The notes: generated by a model not told the origin, from the letters alone. A stretch of DNA of 64,000 nt from Nocardia bovistercoris (GCF_015674855.1 NZ_JADMLG010000002.1:817280-881279); one strand, 5' to 3'. Positions 1 through 10,074 are shown, counted from the first letter of the stretch. Translations and numbers: made by a program.

Positions 1-2618
1 TTGCCCGCGGTGCCGAAATCGATGGTGACCGTGGCCAGCGGGCCGAAACCTTCGGCGGCGATCACCCGGCCGAGGCCGTACTTGTCGTCGCTGACCCTGT
101 CGCCGACCGCCAACACCAGATCGGTGTTGTTGCGGGTGGCGCCACCGGGCGCGGGACGGCGCGGCCCTCGACCCTGGACGCCGGGTCGCTGCGGTTGCGC
201 CCAGCCGTCGCCGCGGGTCCAGTCGCGTTCGAGTCCCTCGTCCTCGCCGCGCCGCCGCATCCCGCGCGGCGCCGACGAATTCGCGGGCTCCAGCCTGCGC
301 CAGTCCATGAGATGTCCGGGAATCTCCTGGAGGAAACGGGATTCCGGATTGGAGACCGGTTGCCCCCACCCCGACCTGACCACCGCGCGCGTGAGATACA
401 GCCGCTGCCGAGCGCGGGTGATGCCAACGTAGGCGAGGCGCCGTTCCTCGGCCAGTTCGGTGGGATCGCCGAGGGCGCGCATATGCGGGAATTGGCCGTC
501 TTCCCAACCGGTCACGAAGACCACCGGGAACTCGAGCCCTTTCGCCGTGTGCAAAGTCATCATGGTGACCACGCCCGAACCCTCGTCGGGAAGTTGATCG
601 GTGTCGGCGACCAGTGACACCCGTTCCAGGAACGCCGCGAGCGAACCCGGTTCGGGTTCGCCTTCGCCCGCCTCGGGCACCAGGCCCTCCTCCCGGGCCG
701 CCTCCGCGTTGTTGTGCGCCTCTGAGCTGAATTCCCGCGCCACGCTGACCAATTCGTTGAGGTTGTCCAGCCGCGCGCCGTCTTGCGGGTCGTCGGAGGA
801 TTCGAGTTCGGCGCGATAGCCGGTGCGATCCAGTACCGCCTCGACCACATTGCCGACGTCGGGATAGGCGGTGTCGGCGCGCTCGCCCGCGGCCCTGATC
901 TGTTCGAGCAGGTCGAGGAATCCGGCGATGGCCCGCTGCGCCCTGGTGTTGAGCAGGGCCACCTTGCCGTCGGCCGCGTCGCGCAACGCGGCGGCGAAAC
1001 CGATATCGCGCTGTTCGGCGTGCACCGCGACGCAGGCCTCGGCGCGGTCGCCGATGCCGCGGCGCGGGGTGTTCAGGATGCGGCGCAGGCTGACCGCGTC
1101 GTCGGGATTCTCCAGCACGCGCAGGTAGGCGACGATATCGCGGACCTCCTTGCGCTCGTAGAACCGCACGCCGCCGACCACCTTGTACGGCAGTCCCATG
1201 CGGATGAAGATCTCTTCCAGCGCGCGGGAATTGTTGTTGGTGCGGTAGAAGACCGCGACATCGGCGTAGTTCGCCTCGCCGTGATCGACCAGCTTGTCGA
1301 TCTCCTTCGCCACGAAGGACGCCTCGTCGTGTTCGTTGTCGGCGACGTAACCGACGATCAGTTCACCCTCCCCCGAATCCGTCCACAGCCGTTTGTCGCG
1401 CCTGCCTTCGTTGCGGGAGATGACGGCATTGGCCGCGGACAGGATGTGCTGGGTGGAGCGGTAGTTCTGTTCGAGCAGGATGGTCTCGGCGTCGGGGAAG
1501 TCGCGCTCGAATTCCTCGATATTGCGGATGGTGGCGCCGCGGAAGGCGTAGATCGATTGGTCCGCGTCGCCGACCACGCACAGTTCGCTCGGCGCCACCG
1601 CGTCGGCCCGCTCGGCCTCGGCGAATTCGGGATCGGCCGCGGCCGCGCCCTCGGCGGCGTCGTCGGCCTCCCGCGGCGCCGCGTGATGCCCGACCAGTTC
1701 CCTGACCAGGATGTACTGGGCGTGATTGGTGTCCTGGTATTCGTCGACGAGCACGTGGCGGAACCGGCGGCGGTAGTACTCGGCGACCTGGGGATGCCGT
1801 TGCAGCAGCGCCACCGTCTCGCCGATCAGGTCGTCGAAGTCGAAGGCGTTCGCCCCGCGCAACCTGCGCTGGTACTCGGTGTAGACGCGGGCGACCAGCA
1901 CGGGCAGTTCGGTGTCGTCGGTTTCGGCGTCGGCGGCGGCCTGCTCGGGACCGACGAGTTCGTTCTTCAGATTGGATATCGCGGTGGCGAGCAGGCGCGC
2001 GGGATATTTCTTGGTGTCGATGTCCAGGTCGCGGCTGATCATGGTGAGCAAACGCCGCGAATCGTCGGCGTCGTAGATCGAGAAATTCGAATTCATTCCG
2101 GGCAGCAGCGCGGCCTGCATTCGCAGGATGCGCACGCAGCTGGAGTGGAACGTGGACACCCACATGCTGTTCGCGCGCGGACCGACGAGCCCGGTGACCC
2201 GTTCCCGCATCTCGGCGGCGGCCTTGTTGGTGAAGGTGATGGCCAGGATCTGCCCCGGTGTGACGCCGCGCGCGGCGAGCAGATACGCGATGCGCCGCGT
2301 GAGCACGGCTGTCTTGCCGGAGCCCGCGCCCGCGACGATCAGCAGCGGGGCGCCCGCGTGCGTGACGGCCGCGCGCTGCTGGGGGTTGAGCCCTTCCAGC
2401 AGACGTTCGGACTCCTCGGCGCGCCGCTGTTCGTGTTCGAGACGGCGGCGCTGCTGATCGTCGGCCCGACGCTGGGCCTGTTCGAGCAACGACGGCGACG
2501 CGGACGCGCCAGGAACCTCGCCCGACCCGCTACCACCCGGATCGACCTGCGGTTTCGTGGATGCGTCCGTGCGCCGGTCCCGACCGGCCTGCGTCTGGGG
2601 AGCCACCGTGATGTCCAT
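1..2618 (-). CDS. uvrD1: ATP-dependent DNA helicase UvrD1/PcrA (C-terminus cut by window edge)
   Basis: Superfamily 1 3'-5' DNA helicase used in nucleotide excision repair and replication restart. The ATG at 2618 opens a frame with no stop to base 1, giving about 872 visible residues. Residues 1-75 are a low-complexity, Gln/Arg-rich leader. Walker A AGAGSGKT lies at about 96-103, the DEYQDTN motif II near 290, then GDADQSIYAFRGAT and EQNYRST, with MTLHTAKGLEFPVVF and the GITRARQRLYLTRA helicase motifs towards the C-terminus. The last visible residues (DDKYGLGRVIA...TVTIDFGTAG) are the Tudor-like tail typical of PcrA/UvrD1, so probably only some 10-20 residues are missing. An Ala/Glu-rich insertion of about 35 residues sits between motifs II and III. 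Divergent from chorismate mutase. Identification is secure; the exact mycobacterial synteny is recalled knowledge. Confidence 0.95.
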   Translation of the reverse strand, partial: MDITVAPQTQAGRDRRTDASTKPQVDPGGSGSGEVPGASASPSLLEQAQRRADDQQRRRLEHEQRRAEESERLLEGLNPQQRAAVTHAGAPLLIVAGAGSGKTAVLTRRIAYLLAARGVTPGQILAITFTNKAAAEMRERVTGLVGPRANSMWVSTFHSSCVRILRMQAALLPGMNSNFSIYDADDSRRLLTMISRDLDIDTKKYPARLLATAISNLKNELVGPEQAAADAETDDTELPVLVARVYTEYQRRLRGANAFDFDDLIGETVALLQRHPQVAEYYRRRFRHVLVDEYQDTNHAQYILVRELVGHHAAPREADDAAEGAAAADPEFAEAERADAVAPSELCVVGDADQSIYAFRGATIRNIEEFERDFPDAETILLEQNYRSTQHILSAANAVISRNEGRRDKRLWTDSGEGELIVGYVADNEHDEASFVAKEIDKLVDHGEANYADVAVFYRTNNNSRALEEIFIRMGLPYKVVGGVRFYERKEVRDIVAYLRVLENPDDAVSLRRILNTPRRGIGDRAEACVAVHAEQRDIGFAAALRDAADGKVALLNTRAQRAIAGFLDLLEQIRAAGERADTAYPDVGNVVEAVLDRTGYRAELESSDDPQDGARLDNLNELVSVAREFSSEAHNNAEAAREEGLVPEAGEGEPEPGSLAAFLERVSLVADTDQLPDEGSGVVTMMTLHTAKGLEFPVVFVTGWEDGQFPHMRALGDPTELAEERRLAYVGITRARQRLYLTRAVVRSGWGQPVSNPESRFLQEIPGHLMDWRRLEPANSSAPRGMRRRGEDEGLERDWTRGDGWAQPQRPGVQGRGPRRPAPGGATRNNTDLVLAVGDRVSDDKYGLGRVIAAEGFGPLATVTIDFGTAG

Positions 2619-3001
2619 TGTCCGTCCACGCTACCGGCGCCCACCGACAGAGTTGAAGCAGGCGATGACGGTCACCACCCGCCGAGCCCGGCGGCAAACA
2701 CCCGGTGAACTGCGCGTGCAGCGAGGTCGGGCGCATATCACGGCGCGCTTCTCAGGTAATTCATAAAATCAATCGTTTTGCAGACCTTCGGGCCCGTGGC
2801 AGACTGACGTCATGATCAGCGCTGCCGCGATATGTCGGATTCGGCTATCCGCCGGATACCGTAGATCGCGATCCCGCAGCTGAGCGCACTTCTCTGGGGG
2901 ACCATGGAAGAGCCCCACCAGGTCTGTTTCACGGTGAAAGAACGGACGGTAACGAGCGTGCCTCGCTTCCCGATCCAAGTTCTGACACGAGGAGATGAAT
3001 G
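2619..3001. other. Intergenic region between uvrD1 and chorismate mutase
   Basis: This 383-bp gap separates two divergent genes, so it must hold both promoters. It contains a locally AT-rich block around 2755-2775 and a 13-bp inverted repeat, TATCC-GCC-GGATA, at 2846-2858. I see no convincing -35/-10 pair, no RNA gene and no credible small coding frame. The ribosome-binding site of chorismate mutase (GGAG at 2991-2994) closes the region. Confidence 0.6.
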
Positions 3002-3295
3002 ATGAGCACCCCTGCGACGACCACCGGTTCCGATGCGGCTCTGCCGCAGACCGAGGCGGAGATCGACACCCTTCGCAAGGAGATCGACCAGCTCGATGCC
3101 GAGATCCTCGCCGCGATCAAGCGTCGTACCGAGATCTCGCGCATGATCGGCCGGACCCGCATGGCCTCCGGCGGCCCGCGTCTGGTGCACAGCCGGGAAA
3201 TGAAGGTACTCGAGCGTTTCAGCGAGCTCGGTCAGGAAGGTCACACCCTCGCCATGCTGCTGCTGCGCCTCGGTCGCGGGCGCCTCGGTCACTGA
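3002..3295 (+). CDS. aroQ: Chorismate mutase, AroQ type (mycobacterial/corynebacterial short form)
   Basis: Converts chorismate to prephenate at the branch to phenylalanine and tyrosine. The product is about 97 residues, all-helical, with the helix-1 segment AEIDTLRKEIDQLDAEILA and the RRTEISRMIGRTRMASGG stretch of AroQ mutases. The C-terminus LLRLGRGRLGH matches that of the intracellular M. tuberculosis enzyme, whose tail makes activating contacts with DAHP synthase (established for the family), so allosteric partnership with a DAHP synthase elsewhere is inferred. Two adjacent ATGs occur at 2999 and 3002; GGAG at 2991-2994 is better spaced for 3002. There is no signal peptide, which separates it from the secreted chorismate mutase. 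A strong hairpin follows the gene. Confidence 0.93.
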   Translation: MSTPATTTGSDAALPQTEAEIDTLRKEIDQLDAEILAAIKRRTEISRMIGRTRMASGGPRLVHSREMKVLERFSELGQEGHTLAMLLLRLGRGRLGH

Positions 3296-3355
3296 ACTTC
3301 CGGCGACGCCCCGCCGACAGTCTTCGCGGTGATCTCGCGACCACCGCTTTCCACC

Positions 3356-3391
3356 GGCCGCCCCGTGGTGTTCACACCCCGCGGGGCGGCC
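3356..3391. terminator. Bidirectional hairpin terminator between convergent genes
   Basis: Perfect 10-bp arms GGCCGCCCCG (3356-3365) and CGGGGCGGCC (3382-3391), with a nested GGTGT/ACACC stem in the loop. It lies between the stop of chorismate mutase and the stop of the convergent aldehyde dehydrogenase. There is no real T tract, as is common in high-GC actinomycetes. Confidence 0.65.
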
Positions 3392-3410
3392 GTCGTCTTC
3401 GGTGTCCCGC

Positions 3411-4865
3411 TCAGGTCAGGGCGATGTATTTGGTCGAGAGGTACTCCTCGATCCCCTCGCTGCCGCCCTCACGCCCGAAACCCGACTCCTTGACGCCGCC
3501 GAACGGCGCGGCCGGATCGGATATCACCCCGCGGTTGACGCCGACCATGCCGGATTCGAGTCCTTCGGCGACGCGCAGCGCCCGGTCCAGATCGCGGGTG
3601 TAGACGTAGCTGACCAGGCCGTAGCGGGTGTCGTTGGCGGCGGCGAGGCCCTCCTCCTCGGTGTCGAAGCCGATCACCGGCGCCACCGGGCCGAACACCT
3701 CCTCGGTGCGGATGCGCGCGTTCGGCGGCACATCGGAAAGGATCGTCGCCGGATAGAACCAGCCGGGGCCGCCGGGCGCCTTGCCGCCGAGCCGCACCGT
3801 CGCGCCCGCGGAGACGGCATCCTCCACCAGTTCCGACACGGTGTTCAGCTGGTCCTCGTTGATGAGCGGGCCGAGCGTGGTCGACGGATCGGTGCCGGGG
3901 CCGAGGGTGACCGAATCGCTCATCGCCGTCACCAGTTTCGCAGTGAACTCCTCGAGCACCCCGCGCTGCACGTGGAAGCGGTTGGCCGCGGTGCACGCCT
4001 CGCCGCCGTTGCGCAGTTTCGCCAGCATCGCGCCCTGCACCGCCGCATCGACGTCGGCGTCGTCGAAGACCACGAACGGCGCGTTGCCGCCGAGTTCCAT
4101 GGACGTGCGAAGCAGGCGGTTCGCCGAGGACGCGACGAGTCGCTTGCCGACCTCCGTGGATCCGGTGAAGGTGAGCTTGCGCAGTCGAGGATCGTCGATC
4201 AGCGGGCCGGTGACGGCGCCGGAACGCGAGGTCGTGATCACCGAGAGCACCCCGTCGGGTAGGCCCGCCCGACTGCACAGTTCGGCGAGCAACAGCATGG
4301 TCAGCGGGGTCTCGGACGCCGGTTTCACGATCATCGTGCACCCCGCGGCGAGCGCGGGACCGATCTTGCGGGTGCCCATCGCCAGCGGGAAATTCCACGG
4401 TGTGATGGCCAGACACGGTCCGACGGGCTGTTTGTGCACGACGATGCGGCCGGTGCCGGACGGCGCGTGCAGGTAGCGGCCGTGCACGCGCACCGCCTCC
4501 TCGCTGAACCAGCGGAAGAATTCGGCGCCGTAGCGCACCTCGTTGCGGCTCTCGGGCAGTGCCTTGCCCATTTCCAGGGTCATCAACAGCGCGAACTCCT
4601 CGGCGCGCGCGGTGATGCTTTCGAAGACGGCGCGCAGGATCTCGCCGCGCTCGCGTGCGGGCGTCGCGGCCCAACTCTCCTGGGCCGCGACGGCCGCGTC
4701 CAGCGCGCGCATCGCGTCCTCCGGCGAAGCGTCGGCGACCCGCGTCAACACCTCCCCGGTCGCCGGATCGTGCACCGGGAAGGTGGCGCCTCCGGTCGCC
4801 TCGACCGGGCCGCCGATCCACAGCGCGGTTGGTACGGATTGCAGGATTTCGCTTTCGGACGCCAT
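3411..4865 (-). CDS. NAD(P)-dependent succinate-semialdehyde/aldehyde dehydrogenase
   Basis: 484-residue member of the aldehyde dehydrogenase superfamily, close to GabD-type succinate-semialdehyde dehydrogenases that feed 4-aminobutyrate carbon into succinate. Visible catalytic elements are PWNFP (Asn158, oxyanion), the cofactor loop [10 protein letters not shown] near 233-242, the general base Glu257 in MELGGNAP, and the nucleophile Cys291 in [20 protein letters not shown] and the C-terminal [15 protein letters not shown] motif are also intact. Length is normal for the family. It is convergent with chorismate mutase and about 180 bp from pgi on the other strand, with no obvious pathway partner next to it, so the substrate is an inference from family resemblance. 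Confidence 0.85.
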   Translation of the reverse strand: MASESEILQSVPTALWIGGPVEATGGATFPVHDPATGEVLTRVADASPEDAMRALDAAVAAQESWAATPARERGEILRAVFESITARAEEFALLMTLEMGKALPESRNEVRYGAEFFRWFSEEAVRVHGRYLHAPSGTGRIVVHKQPVGPCLAITPWNFPLAMGTRKIGPALAAGCTMIVKPASETPLTMLLLAELCSRAGLPDGVLSVITTSRSGAVTGPLIDDPRLRKLTFTGSTEVGKRLVASSANRLLRTSMELGGNAPFVVFDDADVDAAVQGAMLAKLRNGGEACTAANRFHVQRGVLEEFTAKLVTAMSDSVTLGPGTDPSTTLGPLINEDQLNTVSELVEDAVSAGATVRLGGKAPGGPGWFYPATILSDVPPNARIRTEEVFGPVAPVIGFDTEEEGLAAANDTRYGLVSYVYTRDLDRALRVAEGLESGMVGVNRGVISDPAAPFGGVKESGFGREGGSEGIEEYLSTKYIALT

Positions 4866-5045
4866 GCGGTCAGCCTAATCCGACGCTGCCGGGGGGAGAA
4901 CCACGTTTCCGTGTGCTCGAGACCGCATCTGTCGCGGTTCGCGCAGGTCGGCGCTATGAGAATGGGGAAACTAAACCGATCTGCCCGCGCTTCGGGGTGG
5001 TGTCGCCCGTGCGGGCGCGGCGATGCCCTTGTAATCTCGGCGGAC

Positions 5046-6683
5046 GTGAGCAGCGACATCACCGCGACGGCGGCATGGCGAAAACTGCACGAGCACTTCG
5101 GCGATGTCTCCCGCCTGCACCTCAGGGAGATCTTCGCCGCCGACCCGTCGCGCGGCGGTGAGTTGACGCTTTCCGTCGGCGATCTGCACATCGACTACAG
5201 CAAGCACCGCGTCACGCGGGAAACCCTCGGCCTGCTGGTCGAATTGGCGCGCACCGCCGGTGTCGCCGAACACCGGGACGCGATGTTCGCGGGCGCGCAC
5301 ATCAACACCTCCGAGGACCGCGCGGTCGGCCATGTCGCGCTGCGGCTGCCCGAGAGCGAGTCCATGGTGATCGACGGCGCCGAAGCGAGTGTCGAGGTGC
5401 ACGAGGTGCTGCGCCGGATGGGCGAATTCAGCGACGCCGTGCGCTCGGGCGCGTGGCGCGGGGCCACCGGTGAGCGCATCACGACGGTGGTCAATATCGG
5501 GATCGGCGGATCGGATCTCGGTCCGGTGATGGTGCATCAGGCACTGCGCCACTACGCCGACGCCGGAATCGCCGCGCGTTTCGTCTCCAATGTCGACCCG
5601 GCCGACCTGGTCGCGAAACTCGACGGCCTCGACCCGGCGACCACGCTGTTCATCATCGCCTCCAAGACCTTCTCGACCCTGGAGACGCTCACCAACGCCA
5701 CCGCCGCCCGGCGCTGGCTGGTGGCCGCGCTCGGCGAGGACGCGGTGGCAAAGCATTTCGTCGCGGTCTCCACCAACGCCGAACGGGTGGCGGGCTTCGG
5801 CATCGACACCGCGAACATGTTCGGCTTCTGGGACTGGGTCGGCGGACGCTACTCGGTGGATTCCGCGATCGGCCTTTCGGTGATGGTCACCATCGGCCGG
5901 GAACGCTTCGCGGAATTCCTCGCCGGAATGCACGCCGTCGACACCCATTTCGCCACGGCGCCGTTGGAATCGAACGCGCCGGTGCTGCTCGCTCTGCTCG
6001 GCGTCTGGTACTCGAACTTCTTCGGCGCGGAATCCCGTGCGGTACTGCCGTATTCGAATGATCTGGCGCGCTTCCCGGCGTATCTGCAGCAGCTCACCAT
6101 GGAGTCCAACGGCAAATCGGTGCGCGCCGACGGCACTCCCGTCACCACCTCGACCGGCGAGATCTTCTGGGGCGAGCCAGGCACCAACGGCCAGCACGCC
6201 TTCTACCAGCTGCTGCACCAGGGCACCCGGTTGATCCCCGCCGACTTCCTCGGATTCGCCCGCCCCACCGACGATCTCGCGACCATCGACGGCAGCGGCA
6301 GCATGCACGACATCCTGATGAGCAACCTGTTCGCCCAGACCAAGGTGCTCGCGTTCGGCAAGACCGCCGAGGAGATCGCGGCCGAGGGCACCCACCCGGC
6401 GGTGGTGCCGCACAAGGTGATGCCTGGCAACCGCCCCAGCACCACGATCCTGGCGCCGCTGCTCACCCCCTCGGTGGTCGGCCAGCTCATCGCGCTCTAC
6501 GAACACCAGGTGTTCGTGGAGGGCGCGATCTGGGGTATCGACTGTTTCGACCAGTGGGGCGTCGAACTCGGCAAACAGCAGGCGCTGGCCTTGGAACCGC
6601 TGCTGACCTCGGCCGAGGAGCCCGCGCCGCAAGACGATTCGTCCACCGACGCGCTCATTCGCTGGTATCGCGCGCACCGTTGA
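5046..6683 (+). CDS. pgi: Glucose-6-phosphate isomerase
   Basis: Interconverts glucose 6-phosphate and fructose 6-phosphate in glycolysis and gluconeogenesis. The 545-residue product carries the phosphosugar-binding [11 protein letters not shown], the family signature [16 protein letters not shown] and the second signature [14 protein letters not shown] take the GTG at 5046 ([11 protein letters not shown]) as start: it gives the normal family length. The open frame upstream of it runs over the opposite-strand dehydrogenase and has no PGI homology. The 3' end overlaps the convergent channel gene by 29 bp. Confidence 0.96.
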   Translation: MSSDITATAAWRKLHEHFGDVSRLHLREIFAADPSRGGELTLSVGDLHIDYSKHRVTRETLGLLVELARTAGVAEHRDAMFAGAHINTSEDRAVGHVALRLPESESMVIDGAEASVEVHEVLRRMGEFSDAVRSGAWRGATGERITTVVNIGIGGSDLGPVMVHQALRHYADAGIAARFVSNVDPADLVAKLDGLDPATTLFIIASKTFSTLETLTNATAARRWLVAALGEDAVAKHFVAVSTNAERVAGFGIDTANMFGFWDWVGGRYSVDSAIGLSVMVTIGRERFAEFLAGMHAVDTHFATAPLESNAPVLLALLGVWYSNFFGAESRAVLPYSNDLARFPAYLQQLTMESNGKSVRADGTPVTTSTGEIFWGEPGTNGQHAFYQLLHQGTRLIPADFLGFARPTDDLATIDGSGSMHDILMSNLFAQTKVLAFGKTAEEIAAEGTHPAVVPHKVMPGNRPSTTILAPLLTPSVVGQLIALYEHQVFVEGAIWGIDCFDQWGVELGKQQALALEPLLTSAEEPAPQDDSSTDALIRWYRAHR

Positions 6684-7221
6684 CAGCGCGACCCTCGCCC
6701 GCGGCGGCCTCCAGCCTGCGGGTGACGCCACTGCTGACGATGGCGAGCAAGGTGCCGATGACGATCAGGTCGAACACGATCTGGACCATGGTGGCGATCC
6801 GCGCGGCCTGACCGGTCGCGTGGATGTCGCCGTAACCCACGGTGCCGAGGGTGACCACGGTGTAGTAGAGGGCGTCGGTGCGGGTGACCAGCCCGTCGAA
6901 CTGATCCGGATAGCTGACCGCGAGACGGTAGTAGTAGATCGCGAAGAACATCGCGACCACGCAGAGCAGCAGTAGGACGCCGTCCACCCGCCCGCCGGTC
7001 GCCGCCGGATTCGCCATCAGGCGGCCGAGCCGTCGCCAGGTCAGCCAGATCAGACCGCCGACGCCGACCAGGAACAGGATCAGTCCGACGACCCTGCTCG
7101 CCGTCGAATCGTCGGCATTCCAGTTCAGCGGTATGCCGTAGAAGATGAGCAGCGCGCATCCCACGCTGAGCAGGTTGTGCTGAGCGTGGACGCGACCGGT
7201 GGTTCGCCGAGGCTCTCTCAT
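6655..7221 (-). CDS. Two-pore-domain-like potassium channel with TVGYGD filter
   Basis: Small membrane protein of 188 residues when started at the ATG at 7221 ([10 protein letters not shown]). Hydrophobic segments at roughly 20-35 and 45-63 precede a KcsA-like core: an outer helix ([20 protein letters not shown]), a pore helix with the selectivity filter [13 protein letters not shown], and an inner helix ([20 protein letters not shown]). The filter TVGYGD predicts K+ conduction. There is no cytoplasmic RCK/TrkA_N domain after the pore; only about 20 charged residues follow. The 3' end overlaps pgi on the opposite strand. A longer in-frame start at 7344 exists but adds a Cys/Arg-rich stretch that does not look like protein. 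Confidence 0.85.
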   Translation of the reverse strand: MREPRRTTGRVHAQHNLLSVGCALLIFYGIPLNWNADDSTASRVVGLILFLVGVGGLIWLTWRRLGRLMANPAATGGRVDGVLLLLCVVAMFFAIYYYRLAVSYPDQFDGLVTRTDALYYTVVTLGTVGYGDIHATGQAARIATMVQIVFDLIVIGTLLAIVSSGVTRRLEAAAGEGRAVNGARDTSE

Positions 7222-7490
7222 CCGTCCATGATCACCCCGCGCAGGCGCCGCGCTCGTGTCGCACGCGCCGAAGCGGTCGCGGAATTCCCTTCCGCACACC
7301 GCGCGATGACCGCATATGTTGATGGCTGTTCCAGCAGTCGGCACCAGATGGACCGGCCCGAACAGATGCGACCCTCAGCCCGCAAGGCCGAATCCGCCTA
7401 TATGGCATAGAGAGACGTTCACATATCCAACACAACGAGACGATCGCGCCTATTATGTTAATACTGATTCACAACTAGAGGAGCGCAACG

Positions 7491-7790
7491 ATGCGTACAC
7501 CCCTCCGCCTGACCGCCGCCACGATCGCAGCCGCCACCCTCATCGGCGCCGCCGCAGCCGCGACAGCCGAACCCGCGACCCCATCCCCGATCGCCGACGG
7601 AACCGGCTCGTCAGCCCTGGACTCCGGATCAACAGCCGCAGGCACAGCGGTCTGGTACGCCCAACACGGCGACATCATCGGCCTGCTCGTCCTCCTCGCA
7701 AGCACCCCCTTCGGAATCCTCACCAGCGGAATCTGCGACCTCGCCAGCATCTCGGGCCTCAGAAACCCCTGCTCGACGGCGACACGATGA
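7491..7790 (+). CDS. Small secreted protein of unknown function
   Basis: 99-residue product with a classical Sec signal: MRTPLRL, then a hydrophobic Ala-rich core, with probable cleavage after ATA around residue 26. The mature part is short (about 70 residues), Ser/Thr/Ala-rich, then a hydrophobic DIIGLLVLLASTPFGIL segment and a C-terminal tail with two cysteines (GIC...NPC) that could form a disulfide. A clear ribosome-binding site AGAGGAG sits at 7477-7483, 7 nt before the ATG. The upstream 60 bp are unusually AT-rich (TATTATGTTAATACT at 7451-7465), fitting a promoter. I do not recognise the family. No partner is adjacent. Confidence 0.7.
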   Translation: MRTPLRLTAATIAAATLIGAAAAATAEPATPSPIADGTGSSALDSGSTAAGTAVWYAQHGDIIGLLVLLASTPFGILTSGICDLASISGLRNPCSTATR

Positions 7791-7810
7791 CATATCCTCG
7801 CGATCCGCGA

Positions 7811-9433
7811 TCAGGCTACGAAAGCGCGTTGCAGGATGGGGGCGGTGTGCACGCCGGTGGGTAGGGTGCCGAAGGCTATGCCCCAGTCGTCGCCGAGTCT
7901 GGTGGCGCAGAAGGCGTCCGCTATCGCGGGGTGTCCGTGGCGGACCAGTTGTGCGCCTTGTAGGACGAGGGCCATCAGTTCGACTACGCGTCGGGCGCGG
8001 TATTCGATGTCTGCGAGGTCGGCTAGTTCCTTACCTAGTTTCGCGATGGCGTCGTCCAGGCGCGGGTTCCCGCCTTTCGCGCGGCCGACCTCATCGAAAT
8101 AGGCTTCCACCGTTTCGGGTTGGCGGCCCATGGCGCGCAGTGCGTCGAGTGCGGCGACGTTGCCCGAGCCTTCCCAGATGGACATGAGCGGGGCCTCGCG
8201 GTACAGGCGCGGCATGCCGGATTCTTCGGCGTAGCCGTTGCCGCCGAAGCATTCCAGCGCTTCGGCGGCGTGGGCGGGTGCGCGTTTGCACACCCAGTAT
8301 TTGGTGACCGCCAACGCGATTCGACGCAGGGCGGCCTCGGCCGGGTCGGCGCCCGCGCGGTCGGTGGCGCCCGCGAGACGCATCATCACCGTGGTCGCGG
8401 CGTCGGATTCGATGATCAAGTCGGCCAGCACATTACGCATGGCGGGCTGGTCGATCAGCTTGGCGCCGAAGGCTTCTCGATGGCGCGCGTGATGGGTGGC
8501 GAGCACCGCGCCCGCGCGCATGCCGGTGGTGGAGCCGATGACGCAGTCGAGGCGGGTCATGTTGACCATTTCGATGATGGTCTTGACGCCCGCGCCTTCC
8601 GCGCCGACCAACCAACCGGTGGCGTCCTCGTATTCGATCTCCGAGGAGGCGTTCGACTTGTTGCCGAGTTTGTCCTTGAGACGTTGGATGCGGATCGGGT
8701 TGCGGGCGCCGTCGGGCAGTACGCGGGGCAGCAGGAAACAGGACAGGCCGCCCGGCGCCTGCGCGAGGGTCAGAAACAGGTCCGACATGGGTGCGGAGGT
8801 GAACCATTTGTGCCCGACGACGCGGTAGCTGCCGTCGGACCGCGGGGTGGCGCGGGTGGTGTTGGCCCGCACGTCGGAGCCGCCCTGCTTCTCCGTCATC
8901 GACATGCCCGCGATGAGACCGGATTTGGTGGACGGTTCGCGCAGGCCGAAATCGTAGGACCGGCTCGCCAGCAGGGGTTCGTAGGCGGCCGCGAGATCCG
9001 GATTGTGGCGCAGAGCGGGAATCACCGCGTAGGTCATGGAGATCGGGCACATGTGGCCCGCGTCGGCGAAGCCCCATGTGGCGAATTTTGCGGCGCGTGC
9101 GGTGTGCGCGCCGGGGCGCTCGTCCGTCCACGGCGCGCCGTGCAGACCGTTCGCGACCGCGACGCGCATCAGTTCATGCCAGTACGGGTGGAATTCGACC
9201 TCGTCCACGCGGCTGCCGTAGCGGTCATGGGTGCGCAAGACCGGTGGGTACTCGTTGGCGAGACGGCCCCAGTCCTGCGCGCGCGCCGCACCCGCCAGCG
9301 CGCCGAGGGCACGCACTTCGGGCTCGGCCCAGCCTGCGCCTTCCCGGTGCAGGCCCTCGATCATGGCCGGGTTGCGGGAGAAGTCGAACGGGACGATATC
9401 GGGGACCTGGTTGAACACGTCATGCGTCGACAT
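7811..9433 (-). CDS. Acyl-CoA dehydrogenase, AidB-like
   Basis: Flavin-dependent dehydrogenase of 540 residues, long for acyl-CoA dehydrogenases but normal for the AidB subfamily, which has an N-terminal extension (here about 1-110). FAD/substrate motifs visible are GMSMTEKQGGSDVRANTT, the GHKWFTSAPMSDLFL strand, EMVNMTRLDCVIGS and the adenine-side ECFGGNGYAEES, followed by the AidB-type RLYREAPLMSIWEGSGN. It is the second gene of a tetR-aidB pair with a 14-bp overlap, so it is probably controlled by that regulator. The natural acyl-CoA substrate, or a DNA-protective role as reported for E. coli AidB, cannot be told from sequence. Confidence 0.9.
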   Translation of the reverse strand: MSTHDVFNQVPDIVPFDFSRNPAMIEGLHREGAGWAEPEVRALGALAGAARAQDWGRLANEYPPVLRTHDRYGSRVDEVEFHPYWHELMRVAVANGLHGAPWTDERPGAHTARAAKFATWGFADAGHMCPISMTYAVIPALRHNPDLAAAYEPLLASRSYDFGLREPSTKSGLIAGMSMTEKQGGSDVRANTTRATPRSDGSYRVVGHKWFTSAPMSDLFLTLAQAPGGLSCFLLPRVLPDGARNPIRIQRLKDKLGNKSNASSEIEYEDATGWLVGAEGAGVKTIIEMVNMTRLDCVIGSTTGMRAGAVLATHHARHREAFGAKLIDQPAMRNVLADLIIESDAATTVMMRLAGATDRAGADPAEAALRRIALAVTKYWVCKRAPAHAAEALECFGGNGYAEESGMPRLYREAPLMSIWEGSGNVAALDALRAMGRQPETVEAYFDEVGRAKGGNPRLDDAIAKLGKELADLADIEYRARRVVELMALVLQGAQLVRHGHPAIADAFCATRLGDDWGIAFGTLPTGVHTAPILQRAFVA

Positions 9434-10052
9434 CGGGAGCTCCTGGATTCCGTGCGTCCTCGCGCCCGCCGAGGGCGCGCAGGGCGAACGAGATGAGTTC
9501 GGGGATAACGGATTCGCCGTGCGGCGCGGTGACGAGCGGGCCGACGAGCACCTCGCCGATGGCGCCGACCAGCGCCGCCGCGGTGGTGCGCGGATCCTGG
9601 GCGGGCAGTTCGCCGCCTGCGACGCCGTGCGACACGGCCGCTTCGAAGGATTCGGCGAAGGCGACCCGGAAGCGCAGGCGTTCCGCGTCGACCGCGGCGT
9701 CGACGGGTTCGGCGAGCAGGACGTAGGCGAGTTTCGGATTCTTCAGCGCACGGCCCGCGAAGGTCTCCACGGCGGCGACGACCCGCTCGACCGCGCCGCC
9801 CGTCGCCACGGCCGCCGACACCGCGGCGACCTCGCGCGCCACCACCGTGCGGAAGACCGCGGTGACCAGGTCCGCCTTGCCGACGTAGTGCTTGTAGACG
9901 GTGCCGGTGGCGACGCCGGCCTCCTGCGCGACGGCCGCCATGGACAGACCGGCGAAGCCGTGGCGCGACAGCACCGCGGTGGCCGCGTGCACCAGTTGCG
10001 CGGCTTGGGCGTCGAGGCGGGCTTGTACGGCCGGTGTCCTCCGGTAGACCAT
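9420..10052 (-). CDS. TetR-family transcriptional regulator
   Basis: 210 residues. The N-terminal helix-turn-helix is LSMAAVAQEAGVATGTVYKHYVGKADLVTAVF at about 35-67, followed by an Ala/Val-rich ligand-binding half with no specific family motif recognised. It is translationally overlapped with the AidB-like gene (14 bp) and preceded by a 14-bp palindrome 9 bp upstream of its start, so autorepression together with control of the dehydrogenase is the simplest reading. The ligand is likely an acyl-CoA or fatty acid by context only. Confidence 0.88.
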   Translation of the reverse strand: MVYRRTPAVQARLDAQAAQLVHAATAVLSRHGFAGLSMAAVAQEAGVATGTVYKHYVGKADLVTAVFRTVVAREVAAVSAAVATGGAVERVVAAVETFAGRALKNPKLAYVLLAEPVDAAVDAERLRFRVAFAESFEAAVSHGVAGGELPAQDPRTTAAALVGAIGEVLVGPLVTAPHGESVIPELISFALRALGGREDARNPGAPDVDA

Positions 10053-10060
10053 GCAAGAAG

Positions 10061-10074
10061 TGAATCACGATTCA
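10061..10074. promoter_or_regulatory. Candidate TetR operator (TGAATC-AC-GATTCA)
   Basis: Perfect 6-bp inverted repeat with a 2-bp spacer, embedded in a longer near-palindrome with GAAG/CTTC flanks, 9 bp upstream of the tetR start. Position and symmetry fit a TetR autoregulatory operator; binding is inferred. Confidence 0.6.

Noticed and set aside
783..2708. A 641-codon plus-strand frame over the uvrD1 gene
   Set aside because: The minus-strand frame contains all helicase motifs; the plus-strand translation is composition-driven.
2846..2858. TATCC-GCC-GGATA palindrome upstream of chorismate mutase as an operator
   Set aside because: Five-base arms are too short to support a claim in this composition, and no regulator is adjacent; noted only in the intergenic entry.
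4434..5045. N-terminal extension of the pgi reading frame
   Set aside because: It lies antisense to the dehydrogenase and through the promoter region, and pgi reaches normal length from the GTG at 5046.
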